From Lachnospiraceae bacterium AM93-12TA (GTDB taxonomy: Bacteria > Bacillota > Clostridia > Lachnospirales > Lachnospiraceae): 64,000 nt of DNA. Shown here in pieces: positions 34,532 to 44,157 of the stretch. The translations under genes were made by a program, and so were the position numbers. Numbering within the stretch: position 1 is the stretch's first letter; every line of letters starts with the position of its first letter. Where the stretch lies: assembly GCA_027698105.1 (NCBI GenBank), contig JAQERH010000015.1:1-64000 (forward strand). The letters are read 5' to 3'. The notes beneath the pieces are model-generated. The model searched no databases, was not told the origin of the DNA, and saw only the letters and a list, made by a program, of their open reading frames with translations.

Positions 34532-37071
34532 TATTTTTCCCTCCCTGTCACATAGGGTACTGGAAGGATCATGTTCCAGATGTCATCCTCTGCCGGCTCC
34601 CCGACATATTTTACTGTCATGGTATTGCTGGGAGACAGATAGGGTTCCAGCTCTGTTCTGCTGTACTCCTGCTTTCTCACATCCATTCTGTCATGCTTTC
34701 CAGTATTGTAATTGTAAAAGTAAAGGGAGCCGTCAAACTGCTTCAGATATGGATACTTCGGATTATCAATAAATTCCGGAGACATCCAGTCAAAGGTAAG
34801 CCGTTCAACCTCCAGATCATTGCCCAGATAATACTCCAGCACCAGCGGCTCCGATGGTTCTCCTGTATACAGGGTATGTCCCTGGTAGTCGTAAGCGCCT
34901 GACAAAACGGATGGCATCTGTTCCAGCACACAGCGGTACACCATTCCCTCCTTCTCCTGCTCGACCGGCATATCGGCTGTCATCAGCGTCAGGCCTCCTG
35001 TCACATACTGTTTATCAGCCAGAAAAGACGCCTCTTCTTCTCCAACGCTGAATGCCAGCAGACGGGCTTCCGGAAAATATTCTGTCATTCTGGAATCCAT
35101 GTAGAAGGACAGCAGTTTCGTTCTGCTCTGGGCCTCCATGTAATCTTTATCTGCAATATCTGTTTTGCTGTACTGATCCGTTCCAGGAACCATCTGGGCA
35201 ATAGAGTTTTTATAAGAAACAGGATAGGACAGCTGCAGCTGTCCGTCCAGCTCTTTCTTCTCTCCCGGCTTCATCTCTCCCAGAAAGACAGCCTTTCCGT
35301 AGAGAAGCAGCACTGCGTTTTCCAGTGTCTTCTCTGAATGATTTATCACCTCTCCCGTCACACGGCCATCGAAAAACCGAATCGTTCCTGAGGGGGCCCG
35401 GTCTGCTGCCGGCTCTTCCCGCTTCAGGCTGAACAGCTTCGGCTCAAAAGCTGCCGTGTCCCGCACTTTTACCTTAATCTCAGAAGAATTCATTCTAAGA
35501 GCAGTCTCAAATTTTTCATTTCCTGTAAATGTAACCGGAGTATTGTACTCGTAATAATAATTTTTTGTAATCGGCCGGATCAGATAGCCGGGATTCAGCT
35601 CCACAGAATATGGAGTATTGTGAGGGCTTCTCACATTGACATAGGTCTCAGTTTCCAGCTCATCCTCCCCATAATTTTCCACTGTCACATAGGTGAAGAA
35701 GGGGGCTGCAAACCTCGTCTTCGCTCCTGCTGCATAGATAATCCCCGTAAAGCCCACCGCCAGAACTGCCACACTGAGCATGTAGTAATTCTGAAGGGAT
35801 TTGCGCTTCAGATACAAATAAGCTCCCGGTCCGATGAGAACAATGTACAGCAGAATCACCACCGTATAGAGCCCCAGATTCGGCAGGCGGTCCACATTTC
35901 CCGTATTAATCAGGGCCTGAATGGAGTAGTAAAGGCTGGACAGGCCATAGTACTGATCCTGGGCCAGATACTGAATGGTATTCTCTCCCATTACCTCCTG
36001 TAAAAATGCCTCAGCCAGAGATGGTTTCTGAAGAAACTGGCTGGAAACATCTGCCAGATCAAAGCCTGCCAGCGCAATCTGTCCCTGTTTTTCCGTCTTT
36101 CGGGTAAGGAGAGCCGTTCCCTCTTTAAAGAGAGCCTTGCGTCCTCCCTTTACGGAAAAATCAGCGCAGAAAAGCTCCACTGGAAGCTCCTCTCCCCCTT
36201 TTTCACCCAGAAGCTCTGTAAGATTCACCGTTCTGGTCAGGGTTGAAACAGCTTCTTCGCCAAGCAGCTGCTTTTTCATTCGTCCCAGCGTGCGGTCCAG
36301 CTGCTCTCCTGTGCCAAAAAGCAGGGTTCCCCCTTCCTTAACCCAGGAAAGAACTGCTTTTTCCTGATCGGATGTCAGGCTGTTCCAGTCAAAATCATTG
36401 ACTGCAATCAAATCGAACTGATCTAAGCCCAGCTGGTTTTCTGGCAGTTCTTCACCACTTAAAGGAACCATGACCGTTCTAAGCGTTCCATAGCTTAAGC
36501 TGCAGCCGTCCAGATAAGACAGGCTGTCAGGGCTGTCGCTGAGAACTCCGATAAACAAAAGCGCCGCCTCCGATGGAATGTCCAGCTTCAGTCTTTTTTT
36601 AACAACCTCACTTCCATCCTGATCCGTCAGCGTTAAAAACAGCTGATCATTTCCAACTCCAAGTGGAATATAGTATTCTTCCTTCAGCTTCTCTCCAGCC
36701 TCCAGCTCTACCGGATACTCATACTGATAAATCTCCTTGCTGGATTCCATAGTCAGAATTTTCAGCGTTCCGGAAAAGCGCTGCCCCTCTTCGCTGCTGT
36801 AGGATACCTGAATTGGAAGATATCTCCCCGCCTTGGCCTTTTTCCCAATTCCATAATCCGCCTCCATGGACACCTGGGACTTTCTCCCGCCCCCGGTCCT
36901 TTCTTCCGAAGCCTCTGAATCTTCAGCAGCCAAAGACTGGACTGCTGCCAAAGCTTCAAAGGACGTCTGCCGCAGGGCGGCTGTCAGAAGGCACAGAAGC
37001 AGAAAAAGAGCCGGAAGGGCCTTTCCTCCTGCTCTTTTCCCGAATCCGCCTCGTTTTTCCTCCCTCATCAT
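34531..37071 (-). CDS. Large membrane-anchored extracytoplasmic protein of an ABC-2 exporter operon
   Basis: An 846 aa protein. It has an N-terminal signal/anchor (ALPALFLLLCLLTAALRQ), a long extracellular region containing a GATase1-like or GldG-like subdomain (LDQFDLIAVNDFDWNSL and KEGGTLLFGTGEQLDR), and two membrane helices around residues 400-450 (LGLYTVVILLYIVLIGPGAYLYL and a following one). A second extracellular beta-rich region follows. I recognise the layout (ABC ATPase, ABC-2 permease and auxiliary exoprotein) but not a named family. Its role in export or envelope stress handling is inference from the coupled ATPase and the two-component system 67 nt upstream. Confidence 0.7.
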   Translation of the reverse strand: MMREEKRGGFGKRAGGKALPALFLLLCLLTAALRQTSFEALAAVQSLAAEDSEASEERTGGGRKSQVSMEADYGIGKKAKAGRYLPIQVSYSSEEGQRFSGTLKILTMESSKEIYQYEYPVELEAGEKLKEEYYIPLGVGNDQLFLTLTDQDGSEVVKKRLKLDIPSEAALLFIGVLSDSPDSLSYLDGCSLSYGTLRTVMVPLSGEELPENQLGLDQFDLIAVNDFDWNSLTSDQEKAVLSWVKEGGTLLFGTGEQLDRTLGRMKKQLLGEEAVSTLTRTVNLTELLGEKGGEELPVELFCADFSVKGGRKALFKEGTALLTRKTEKQGQIALAGFDLADVSSQFLQKPSLAEAFLQEVMGENTIQYLAQDQYYGLSSLYYSIQALINTGNVDRLPNLGLYTVVILLYIVLIGPGAYLYLKRKSLQNYYMLSVAVLAVGFTGIIYAAGAKTRFAAPFFTYVTVENYGEDELETETYVNVRSPHNTPYSVELNPGYLIRPITKNYYYEYNTPVTFTGNEKFETALRMNSSEIKVKVRDTAAFEPKLFSLKREEPAADRAPSGTIRFFDGRVTGEVINHSEKTLENAVLLLYGKAVFLGEMKPGEKKELDGQLQLSYPVSYKNSIAQMVPGTDQYSKTDIADKDYMEAQSRTKLLSFYMDSRMTEYFPEARLLAFSVGEEEASFLADKQYVTGGLTLMTADMPVEQEKEGMVYRCVLEQMPSVLSGAYDYQGHTLYTGEPSEPLVLEYYLGNDLEVERLTFDWMSPEFIDNPKYPYLKQFDGSLYFYNYNTGKHDRMDVRKQEYSRTELEPYLSPSNTMTVKYVGEPAEDDIWNMILPVPYVTGREK

Positions 37072-37138
37072 CTGTCATCGTTCCTTTCCCAAGCTGCGGA
37101 GCTTTCCGCTCCGCACTCTCCTGATTTGCCTGTACCGC

Positions 37139-38275
37139 CTACTCAACCGCCTCAAACTGTTCCCGGTTAATATCAAAATGCGTCCTCAGCTTTACAGTAA
37201 ATACCGTTCCGTCCAGATCGCTCTTAACCTGTATGCTTCCTCCGTGCATCTCCACCACGCTTTTCGCGATGGCAAGCCCCAGCCCGGTTCCGCCTGTGTG
37301 AGTAGAGCGGGACTGTTCCACCCGGTAAAACTTATTGAAAATAAGAGGAAGTTCGTCCTCTGGAATCACGTACCCATAGTTTGTCACGGCAATTGTAACT
37401 GTCTCCTCATCTGCCTGAATCTGAACCAGCACACGCTTTCCATCCGCCCCGTATTTAATGGCGTTATTGATCAGATTGTCAAACAGCCGCGCCAGCAGAT
37501 TTCCGTCTGCGTCAATCACCCTGGCCGGCACATTGCTGTGAAGCTCATAGGACAGGTTTTTCTCTGCAAAATTCGGGTAAAACTCCTCCAGCAGCTGTCC
37601 TAACAGCTTTACAATATCCACCTTTCCCACGTTCATGGAAAGCTTTCCATAGTTCAGCTTCGTAAAGCCGAAGAGATCCTCGATCAGCTTTTCCAGCCTC
37701 CGGGACTTGGCATAGGCAATGTCGATATACTTCTTCTCCATCTCTCTGGGAAGCTCTACCTTGCCGGAAAGCAGCTCCAGATACCCGATAATGGAGGTCA
37801 GCGGCGTCCTCAGATCGTGGGCCACATTGGTAATCAGCTCGTTCTTCGTCCGTTCCGACTCTCTCTCCTTCTCCATCAGACGCCGGATATCCTCCACCAT
37901 TTTATTCAGGTTCACAGCCATGGCGCTGAACTCATTATCTCCCTTCACCTCCACCACGGTATTCAGATCTCCCTCGGAAATGTCCTGCATAGCCGCTGAG
38001 ATTCTGGCCAGATACCTGAGATGGCGTTCCTGAAGCCTGAGAAAAATAACGGAAAAAATGCCGATTCCTACCAGCACATAGAGGAGCACCATAATGGGGC
38101 TCAGCTCTAAAAAGTCCAGCAGAAAGGACTCTGATTCCATTCTTCTTAAATATTCCTCCACCATACTCACATTTGCAATGAGAAAAATCTCAATCAGGCA
38201 GGTGAGAAGGGTGGCATAAAAGATATTGGTCACTGTACGCGCCCGAAAGCGCCTGCTCATATCGCTATTTTTCAA
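37139..38275 (-). CDS. Sensor histidine kinase (VanS-like)
   Basis: A 378 aa kinase with two membrane helices (about 18-38 and 60-80) and a short extracellular loop. A HAMP-like region (about 82-135) is followed by HisKA with H153 in NVAHDLRTPLTS and HATPase_c (NLINNAIKYG, the GYVIPEDE region and GTGLGLAIAKSVVEMHGG). The longest start is a TTG at 38275 inside the regulator gene; an ATG at 38260 is the alternative, and neither has a strong RBS. It pairs with the preceding regulator and probably senses an envelope signal. Confidence 0.93.
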   Translation of the reverse strand: MKNSDMSRRFRARTVTNIFYATLLTCLIEIFLIANVSMVEEYLRRMESESFLLDFLELSPIMVLLYVLVGIGIFSVIFLRLQERHLRYLARISAAMQDISEGDLNTVVEVKGDNEFSAMAVNLNKMVEDIRRLMEKERESERTKNELITNVAHDLRTPLTSIIGYLELLSGKVELPREMEKKYIDIAYAKSRRLEKLIEDLFGFTKLNYGKLSMNVGKVDIVKLLGQLLEEFYPNFAEKNLSYELHSNVPARVIDADGNLLARLFDNLINNAIKYGADGKRVLVQIQADEETVTIAVTNYGYVIPEDELPLIFNKFYRVEQSRSTHTGGTGLGLAIAKSVVEMHGGSIQVKSDLDGTVFTVKLRTHFDINREQFEAVE

Positions 38276-38969
38276 TTTTGTAGCCTACCCCCCATACGGT
38301 AGTGATAATTTTGTTCTGTCTGGTATCTTCCTTCATCTTTCCTCTGAGACGGCGGATATGTACCATAACTGTATTATTTGCCTCATAGACCTTTTCATTC
38401 CAGACCTTCTCAAAAATCTCGTCTGTGCTGAATACCCGGCCTGGATTGGAGGCCAGCAGATAGAGAATGTCAAATTCAATGGGAGTCAGCTTGATCTCCT
38501 CGTCGTAGACCGTTACCTTATGGTTATCCTTGTTAATCACAAGTCCCTTAATTGAAATCTCATTCTTAACAGCCTGGACTGCATTGCTCTGAGGGTTCAG
38601 CTGGGTATAGCGGCGAAGCTGTGATTTTACCCTGGCTGTCAGCTCCAGAGGGTTAAAGGGCTTCACCACATAATCGTCAGCTCCTGTTCCCAGGCCCAGA
38701 ATCTTATCCAGATCTGTTGACTTGGCGCTCAGCATAATAATGGGAATATTGTTAGTCTCCCGAATCTTCCTGCACATCTCCAGACCGTTCATTCCCGGCA
38801 TCATAATGTCCAGCAGCGCCAGGTGGATATTTTCCCTCTCCAGGATTTCCAGGCCCTCCATGGCATTCTCCGCTTTGAACACCCGATATCCGTCGCTGAC
38901 CAGATAAATCTCCACCAGCTCAGCAATTTCCTTCTCATCGTCGACAACTAATATATTAATTTCTGACAT
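38265..38969 (-). CDS. OmpR-family response regulator (VanR-like)
   Basis: A 234 aa regulator. The receiver domain has D54 in ALLDIMMPG, the acidic pair D10-D11 and K103 in YVVKPFNP. The C-terminal Trans_reg_C winged helix reads LTPIEFDILYLLASNPGRVFS and VMVHIRRLRGKM. The ending WGVGYKIEK is typical of VanR-like regulators. AAGGGAGG lies 7 nt before the ATG. A 22-bp perfect palindrome lies just upstream of the RBS. It likely controls its own operon, including the ABC exporter. Confidence 0.95.
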   Translation of the reverse strand: MSEINILVVDDEKEIAELVEIYLVSDGYRVFKAENAMEGLEILERENIHLALLDIMMPGMNGLEMCRKIRETNNIPIIMLSAKSTDLDKILGLGTGADDYVVKPFNPLELTARVKSQLRRYTQLNPQSNAVQAVKNEISIKGLVINKDNHKVTVYDEEIKLTPIEFDILYLLASNPGRVFSTDEIFEKVWNEKVYEANNTVMVHIRRLRGKMKEDTRQNKIITTVWGVGYKIEK

Positions 38970-38989
38970 GAAAAAACCTCCCTTATGGC

Positions 38990-39011
38990 AGCGTCAGCAT
39001 ATGCTGACGCT
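38990..39011. repeat. 22-bp perfect palindrome in the leader of the response-regulator gene
   Basis: AGCGTCAGCAT followed directly by its complement ATGCTGACGCT, with no spacer. It is not followed by a T run on either strand, so it is not an ordinary terminator. It lies 10 nt upstream of the RBS. Confidence 0.8.
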
Positions 39012-39038
39012 TCACTGCATTCTATCAACAGTTTACCA

Positions 39039-39071
39039 TAAGAGAGGAAAAATTGCTTTACTTTTCTCTTA
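39039..39071 (-). terminator. Possible weak terminator after ppk
   Basis: TAAGAGA / TCTCTTA arms with AAAA/TTTT inside, 7 nt past the ppk stop. There is no T tract downstream, so termination is uncertain. Confidence 0.35.
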
Positions 39072-39077
39072 CATTTT

Positions 39078-41222
39078 CTATTGTTCCATTGGAATGAAGA
39101 CCCGGCGGTTTCTGGGATCTGCCGATTCCTCCACAGCTCTGGCAGCCTCCACTGCCTCAATACAGAACTGCTCCTGGGCATTGACTTTCTGGCGTCCCCG
39201 CAGGCTCTTCTTTTTATAGGTTCCGTCCGGCTGCAGAATATGAGCCTTCACATTGTCCTCCAGCTGCACATCTAAAATGTGAATCAGACGCGCCTTTAAA
39301 GCCTCATCCTCCACCGGGAACAGGATCTCCACACGGCGATCCAGGTTTCGCGGCATCCAGTCGGCGCTTCCCATGTAAATCTCCTGCCTTCCTCCATTTT
39401 CAAAGAGGAAAATCCGGCTGTGTTCCAGGAAATTGCCTACAATGGATCGCACCTCAATGTGTTCGCTGAGTCCCGGAACACCGGCCTTCAGGCAGCAGAT
39501 TCCCCTGACAATCAGCTTAATTTCCACTCCTGCGCAGGAGGCCTCATAGAGATTGGCAATGATCTCCTTGTCACAGAGCGAATTCATCTTCGCCACAATC
39601 CTGGCTGTCTTTCCCTCTTTTGCATACTTGATCTCCCTCTGAATCAGCCGGAGGAATTTACCCCTCAGCCAGAGTGGCGCCAGAGACAGCTTATTCCATC
39701 CTAACGGCTCAGAATAGCCGGACAGCATATTGAAGACAGCAGTCGCATCCTCGCCAATCTGGCGGCTGCAGGTAAACAGGCCGCAGTCTGTGTAGAGCTT
39801 GGCTGTGGAATCATTATAATTTCCTGTGCCCAGATGGACATAGCGGCGGATGCCGTCCTCCTCCCTGCGGACTACCAGAGTAATTTTACTGTGGGTCTTT
39901 AAGCCCAGAAGGCCATAAATTACATGGCATCCTGCCTTCTCCAGCATTTTTGCCCAGTTAATATTGTTTTCCTCGTCAAAACGGGCCTTTAACTCTACCA
40001 GAACCGACACCTGCTTGCCGTTGTCTGCTGCCTCTGCCAGGGCTGCGATAATCGGAGAGTTGCCGCTGACACGATACAGAGTCTGCTTAATGGCAAGTAC
40101 CTCCGGATCCCTGGCCGCTTTCTTAATAAAGTTCACCACCGGCTCAAAGGTCTCAAAGGGGTGGGTTAAGAGAATGTCATTCTTTCTGATATTGGTGAAG
40201 ATGTCGTCCTCATTCATCAGAGCCGGGACCGGCTGAGGCGTATAGCCTGGCGCTTTGTATCTTTCAAAGCCTGAAAGGCCATATACCTTCATTAACACGG
40301 TCAGATCCAGGGGACCGCTGATCTCATAGATCTCATCGTTTGTGACCTTTAACTCCTTTTTCAGGATTTTCAACAGACGTTTATCTGCCTTCTCCTCAAT
40401 ATCCAGACGGATGGCCTCTCCCCACTGACGCTTTTTCAGCTGCCGCTCAATCTCCTTTAACAGATCCTCCGCCTCATCCTCGTCAATGCTCAGATCGGCA
40501 TTTCTCATCACGCGGAAGGGGTGGGAACAGATAATGTCATAGTTGAGAAACAGCTTCTCGATATTTCTCTCAATAATCTCCTCCAGAAAGATAACAGAGG
40601 TTCCCTCCTTCTCCTTCCCCTCCTCCGGCGGAATCACAACGACCCTCGGCAGACCGCTGGGCACACGGACCATGGCAAAATCCAGCTCGGAATCGCCCTT
40701 TTTCTTCTTTACCAGGGCTGCAATATTCAGGGATTTATTTCGGATCAGAGGGAAGGGTCTGGAGGAATCCACTGCCATAGGCGTCAGCACCGGATACACC
40801 ATCTCTTCAAAATAGCTGTCCACGTAAGTCCCCTCATATTTCGTCAGATGTTCATGAGAGGTAATAATTTTCAAACCGTTCTGGCGCAGGGCCGGAAGCA
40901 GGGAACGGTTATACACATGGTACTGCTCCTCCACCAGCTGGTGGGTCTTCGCTTCAATGGCAGTCAGCTGCTCTGCAGCAGTCAAACCTGCAATATCCCG
41001 CTTGGTATAATTGGCGTGAATCATATCCTTTAAGGAAGCCACCCGCACCATGAAAAACTCATCCAGGTTGGACGCTGTAATACTTAAAAACTTCAGCCGG
41101 TCAAAGAGCGGCGTAGTCTTATCCTTAGCCTCCCCCAGCACTCTCCAGTTAAAGTCCAGCCAGCTCAGTTCTCGGTTTACATAATTTTTAGGTTCCCAGA
41201 ATCTTTCGTTTCCTTCAGCCAT
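39078..41222 (-). CDS. ppk: Polyphosphate kinase 1
   Basis: A 714 aa PPK1 of normal length that makes polyphosphate reversibly from ATP. It has the N-terminal PP_kinase_N (NYVNRELSWLDFNWRVL), the middle domain (SITASNLDEFFMVRVA just before it) and the two PLD-like catalytic halves, with H444 in LKTHSKITLV and HLGTGNYND. It starts 2 nt after ppx. The operon DUF815-ppx-ppk therefore encodes both synthesis and degradation of polyphosphate. Confidence 0.97.
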   Translation of the reverse strand: MAEGNERFWEPKNYVNRELSWLDFNWRVLGEAKDKTTPLFDRLKFLSITASNLDEFFMVRVASLKDMIHANYTKRDIAGLTAAEQLTAIEAKTHQLVEEQYHVYNRSLLPALRQNGLKIITSHEHLTKYEGTYVDSYFEEMVYPVLTPMAVDSSRPFPLIRNKSLNIAALVKKKKGDSELDFAMVRVPSGLPRVVVIPPEEGKEKEGTSVIFLEEIIERNIEKLFLNYDIICSHPFRVMRNADLSIDEDEAEDLLKEIERQLKKRQWGEAIRLDIEEKADKRLLKILKKELKVTNDEIYEISGPLDLTVLMKVYGLSGFERYKAPGYTPQPVPALMNEDDIFTNIRKNDILLTHPFETFEPVVNFIKKAARDPEVLAIKQTLYRVSGNSPIIAALAEAADNGKQVSVLVELKARFDEENNINWAKMLEKAGCHVIYGLLGLKTHSKITLVVRREEDGIRRYVHLGTGNYNDSTAKLYTDCGLFTCSRQIGEDATAVFNMLSGYSEPLGWNKLSLAPLWLRGKFLRLIQREIKYAKEGKTARIVAKMNSLCDKEIIANLYEASCAGVEIKLIVRGICCLKAGVPGLSEHIEVRSIVGNFLEHSRIFLFENGGRQEIYMGSADWMPRNLDRRVEILFPVEDEALKARLIHILDVQLEDNVKAHILQPDGTYKKKSLRGRQKVNAQEQFCIEAVEAARAVEESADPRNRRVFIPMEQ

Positions 41223-41224
41223 AT

Positions 41225-42790
41225 CTATACCCTCCTTCTGTGCTTCAGCACTGGCTGAAGCCCGAAAATTTCCTCAAAAAACTCTGCCCTGTTCTCAAAG
41301 GACGCCCGCTCCAGAATAATGGTCTCCGGACAGTTCGCCGTGATTACAAGCTTTCCGTCCCTGACTGCCATGGAAGCCCCTGCAAACTTCTGTCTGTGGC
41401 TCCGATCCATAGCGTTTGCCATACTCAAAATAGCAGTCAGCTTGGCAATCAGGATCGTCACTGCCCGTTTTGTCAGACCATTTCCCTCATACTGGGACAG
41501 ATCAGACTCCAGCTTCACTGCATCATAGGCAAAATCCTGATTGCAGTAGTAAGCCACGTTCGCCACAATTTCTCTCTCCAGATGGGAAATACCGATAATT
41601 TCTGTAGCCATAATAATCTGGTAGCAGCTCTGTGTTTCCCGATTGGAGCTGATAAATTTGCCGCAGTCGTGAAGAATCGCCGCAATCCTTAAAAGCAGCC
41701 GTTCCCGCTCTCCCAGACCGTGGTACTTCTTTGTCACATCAAACAGCTCTGCTGAAAGCCGTTCCGTCTCCTGGATGTGATCTCCATGACATTTGTAGCG
41801 CTTCGCCATATTTCTGGCGGAAGACAGGATATCCCCGTTAAAATCGTGGCGCAGCTTTACCAGCTTCTTTTCCTGGGCATACTCGGCAGCCATACCGTCG
41901 CAGAGGCTGACTCCCGGAATCCACACAGTCTCCGCCCCTGTCATCTCTAAAATCCGCCCATAAATCACAGCGCTTGGAACCAGGATGGAGGCATATTCCC
42001 CATCCATGCCAAATTCGTCTGCAATCTCATCGGATGTCATAGACAGAAGCTTTCTGTAAAAGCTCTTAAACTGCTCTGCGCTGACCCGGTCTGATTCCAT
42101 ATGGCGGATTCCGCTTTTGGCCATAAAGAGGATACTCTCTCCTGTGGCAATCAGGCTCTTAATCTCCTTTTCCTTCAGATAAATCCTGCGGAATGGATAG
42201 AGCTCGTTGTCCACCAGCTCCTCGATGACAGGCACTACCTCCCCTGGGCTTAAGTTCCAGTGGGAAATCATTTCCCTGATTCTCAGGCCTCCCAGGAACA
42301 GGTTCTGGGTGGACACCAGAGTGTCCTTGTCAAACAGGGAAATCTGAGTGCTTCCAAAACCTACGTCGATAATAGCAGTTCCCTTCTGCACAATCTTGTG
42401 GAAAGCGGCATCCTTGGACGCCACTGCCTTGTAGGTCATCAGCCTCAGCTCTGAGTTATTGATGGATTTTACAGTCAGGCCGGTGCGCACCCGAATCTGC
42501 TCTAAGACAATCTGGCTGTTTTTCGCCTCACGCATGGCGCTGGTGGCATAAGCCCGGTAGTCGGTAATCCGATAGCTTTTCATAATTTCGGAAAAGCCTT
42601 TTAACACCTGGCACATCTCCTCCACCAGGCTGTAGCTTATTTTTCTGTCATTGTAGGTATCCCTTCCAAGAGCCAGGACATGGCGGACATGATCCGTCTG
42701 CCTGATTCCAAAGCTCTGGGAAATCTCATAAATGCCCATTTCCAGCTCAAAGGAGCCTACATCGATTGCAGCAAACATTTTAATTGCCAT
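41225..42790 (-). CDS. ppx: Exopolyphosphatase / guanosine pentaphosphatase family (Ppx/GppA) with HD domain
   Basis: A 521 aa protein. The N-terminal ASKHA fold has FAAIDVGSFELEMGIYE and the phosphate-binding loop IIDVGFGSTQISLF. The C-terminal half carries an HD-type domain (LLRIAAILHDCGKFISS). Such enzymes release phosphate from polyphosphate ends or act on pppGpp. The ATG at 42790 (MAIKMFAAID) has GAGGG upstream and overlaps the DUF815 gene by 11 nt, and the gene is followed at once by ppk. Confidence 0.93.
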   Translation of the reverse strand: MAIKMFAAIDVGSFELEMGIYEISQSFGIRQTDHVRHVLALGRDTYNDRKISYSLVEEMCQVLKGFSEIMKSYRITDYRAYATSAMREAKNSQIVLEQIRVRTGLTVKSINNSELRLMTYKAVASKDAAFHKIVQKGTAIIDVGFGSTQISLFDKDTLVSTQNLFLGGLRIREMISHWNLSPGEVVPVIEELVDNELYPFRRIYLKEKEIKSLIATGESILFMAKSGIRHMESDRVSAEQFKSFYRKLLSMTSDEIADEFGMDGEYASILVPSAVIYGRILEMTGAETVWIPGVSLCDGMAAEYAQEKKLVKLRHDFNGDILSSARNMAKRYKCHGDHIQETERLSAELFDVTKKYHGLGERERLLLRIAAILHDCGKFISSNRETQSCYQIIMATEIIGISHLEREIVANVAYYCNQDFAYDAVKLESDLSQYEGNGLTKRAVTILIAKLTAILSMANAMDRSHRQKFAGASMAVRDGKLVITANCPETIILERASFENRAEFFEEIFGLQPVLKHRRRV

Positions 42791-44099
42791 AGCTTCCCTC
42801 CTCTATCTGTTCCGTTCCCAGCAGATGGGTAATAAACTGGGATGCCGTCCGGCCGGACAGTCCTCCGTGGCTCAGTTCCCACTGATTTGCCTTTAAAAGC
42901 AGTTCCTCCTCCGGCATATGAATGTGATACCGGTCAGCCAGTACCCGGACAATCTGCTGGAATTCCTTTTTATCCGGAGCTCCATAGTAGATCGTTACGC
43001 CAAACCGCGCTACCAGGGACAGCTTCTCCTGAACGGTGTCATTCTGGTGCAGGTCATCGTCCAGCTCTCTCTTATCGCTGAACTTCTCCCGAATCAGATG
43101 GCGGCGGTTGGATGTGGCATAAATCAGCACATTATCCGGCCTTCTTCCCAGTCCGCCCTCAATCATGGCCTTTAAATATTTATACTCTATTTCATATTCC
43201 TCGAAAGAGAGATCATCCATATAGATGATAAATTTATAATTTCTGTCCTTCACCTGCTCTAAAATATCTCCCAGGCACTGAAACTGATGCTTATAGACTT
43301 CTATCATCCGCAGGCCCCTTCCATAATACTCATGAAGGATCGCCTTGATGCTGGAGGATTTTCCCGTTCCGCTGTCCCCGAACAGCAGAACATTGTTGGC
43401 TTCCCTGCCCTCGATAAAGGCCTCTGTGTTCTCGATCAGCTTCTTCTTCTGCCGCTCATAACCCACCAGATCCTTAAGAGATACTGCCTCCACGCCAGTA
43501 ATGGGTTCCATCCGGGCATTGCCTTCTGATCCAGTCACACGAAACGCCTGGTTTAATCCAAACTTTCCTACGCCAAACTCCCGGTAAAACTCTGCTGCCC
43601 TGCTTCTGAATTCCTCAGAGGTTTTGGCCTGCTCAAGCTCTTTCGCCAGCCTTAAAATCCGGTTTCTCACCCGCTCATCAAACCGGCGGCCCTTCCTGTC
43701 CGGCGCTTTGTAATCTGCTGCCAGACTCCACACCTCTTTCAGGGAAAGCGCGTTTAAATCATACTGGCCAAGCCTCCAGAATACGTAAAAGTCGTGGAGA
43801 GCCAGATCTTGTAAACTTCCTGATACACTGCCCCGGATTTCACAGGCAATGCTGTATGGATTTTCATTTTCTGCCAGACAGAGAGCCAGAAAACAAAACC
43901 ATAAATTCCCCTCAAAACCATAGGTGTCTGCCAGGGAAATCAATTCGCCGGCGCACCAGGCTTCTTCGTTTTCTCCTTCTCTCACCTCTGTCCTGCTTAC
44001 TCCAGGAACCGGATTTTTACAGTGTTCCAGCAGTCCTCCCATGCGGTCTAATAACTCCCCGTATTTTAAATTTCTGTACAAAATCAGATTGTGCTTCAT
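42780..44099 (-). CDS. DUF815 AAA+ ATPase
   Basis: A 439 aa protein of the DUF815 AAA ATPase family. Walker A is LLFGDSGTGKSSS (about residue 250), Walker B FIIYMDDLSFE and sensor region IYATSNRRHLI. The N-terminal 200 residues are helical and unrecognised. The function of the family is unknown. The ATG at 44099 has AAGGA 8 nt upstream. It is coupled by overlap to ppx, which suggests a link to polyphosphate or stringent metabolism. Confidence 0.88.
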   Translation of the reverse strand: MKHNLILYRNLKYGELLDRMGGLLEHCKNPVPGVSRTEVREGENEEAWCAGELISLADTYGFEGNLWFCFLALCLAENENPYSIACEIRGSVSGSLQDLALHDFYVFWRLGQYDLNALSLKEVWSLAADYKAPDRKGRRFDERVRNRILRLAKELEQAKTSEEFRSRAAEFYREFGVGKFGLNQAFRVTGSEGNARMEPITGVEAVSLKDLVGYERQKKKLIENTEAFIEGREANNVLLFGDSGTGKSSSIKAILHEYYGRGLRMIEVYKHQFQCLGDILEQVKDRNYKFIIYMDDLSFEEYEIEYKYLKAMIEGGLGRRPDNVLIYATSNRRHLIREKFSDKRELDDDLHQNDTVQEKLSLVARFGVTIYYGAPDKKEFQQIVRVLADRYHIHMPEEELLLKANQWELSHGGLSGRTASQFITHLLGTEQIEEGSYGN

Positions 44100-44157
44100 T
44101 CCCAAAATCCTTTCTCTTTACTTTTCCTTTACAGTTCTCTTACCCCTTTTTTACAGT

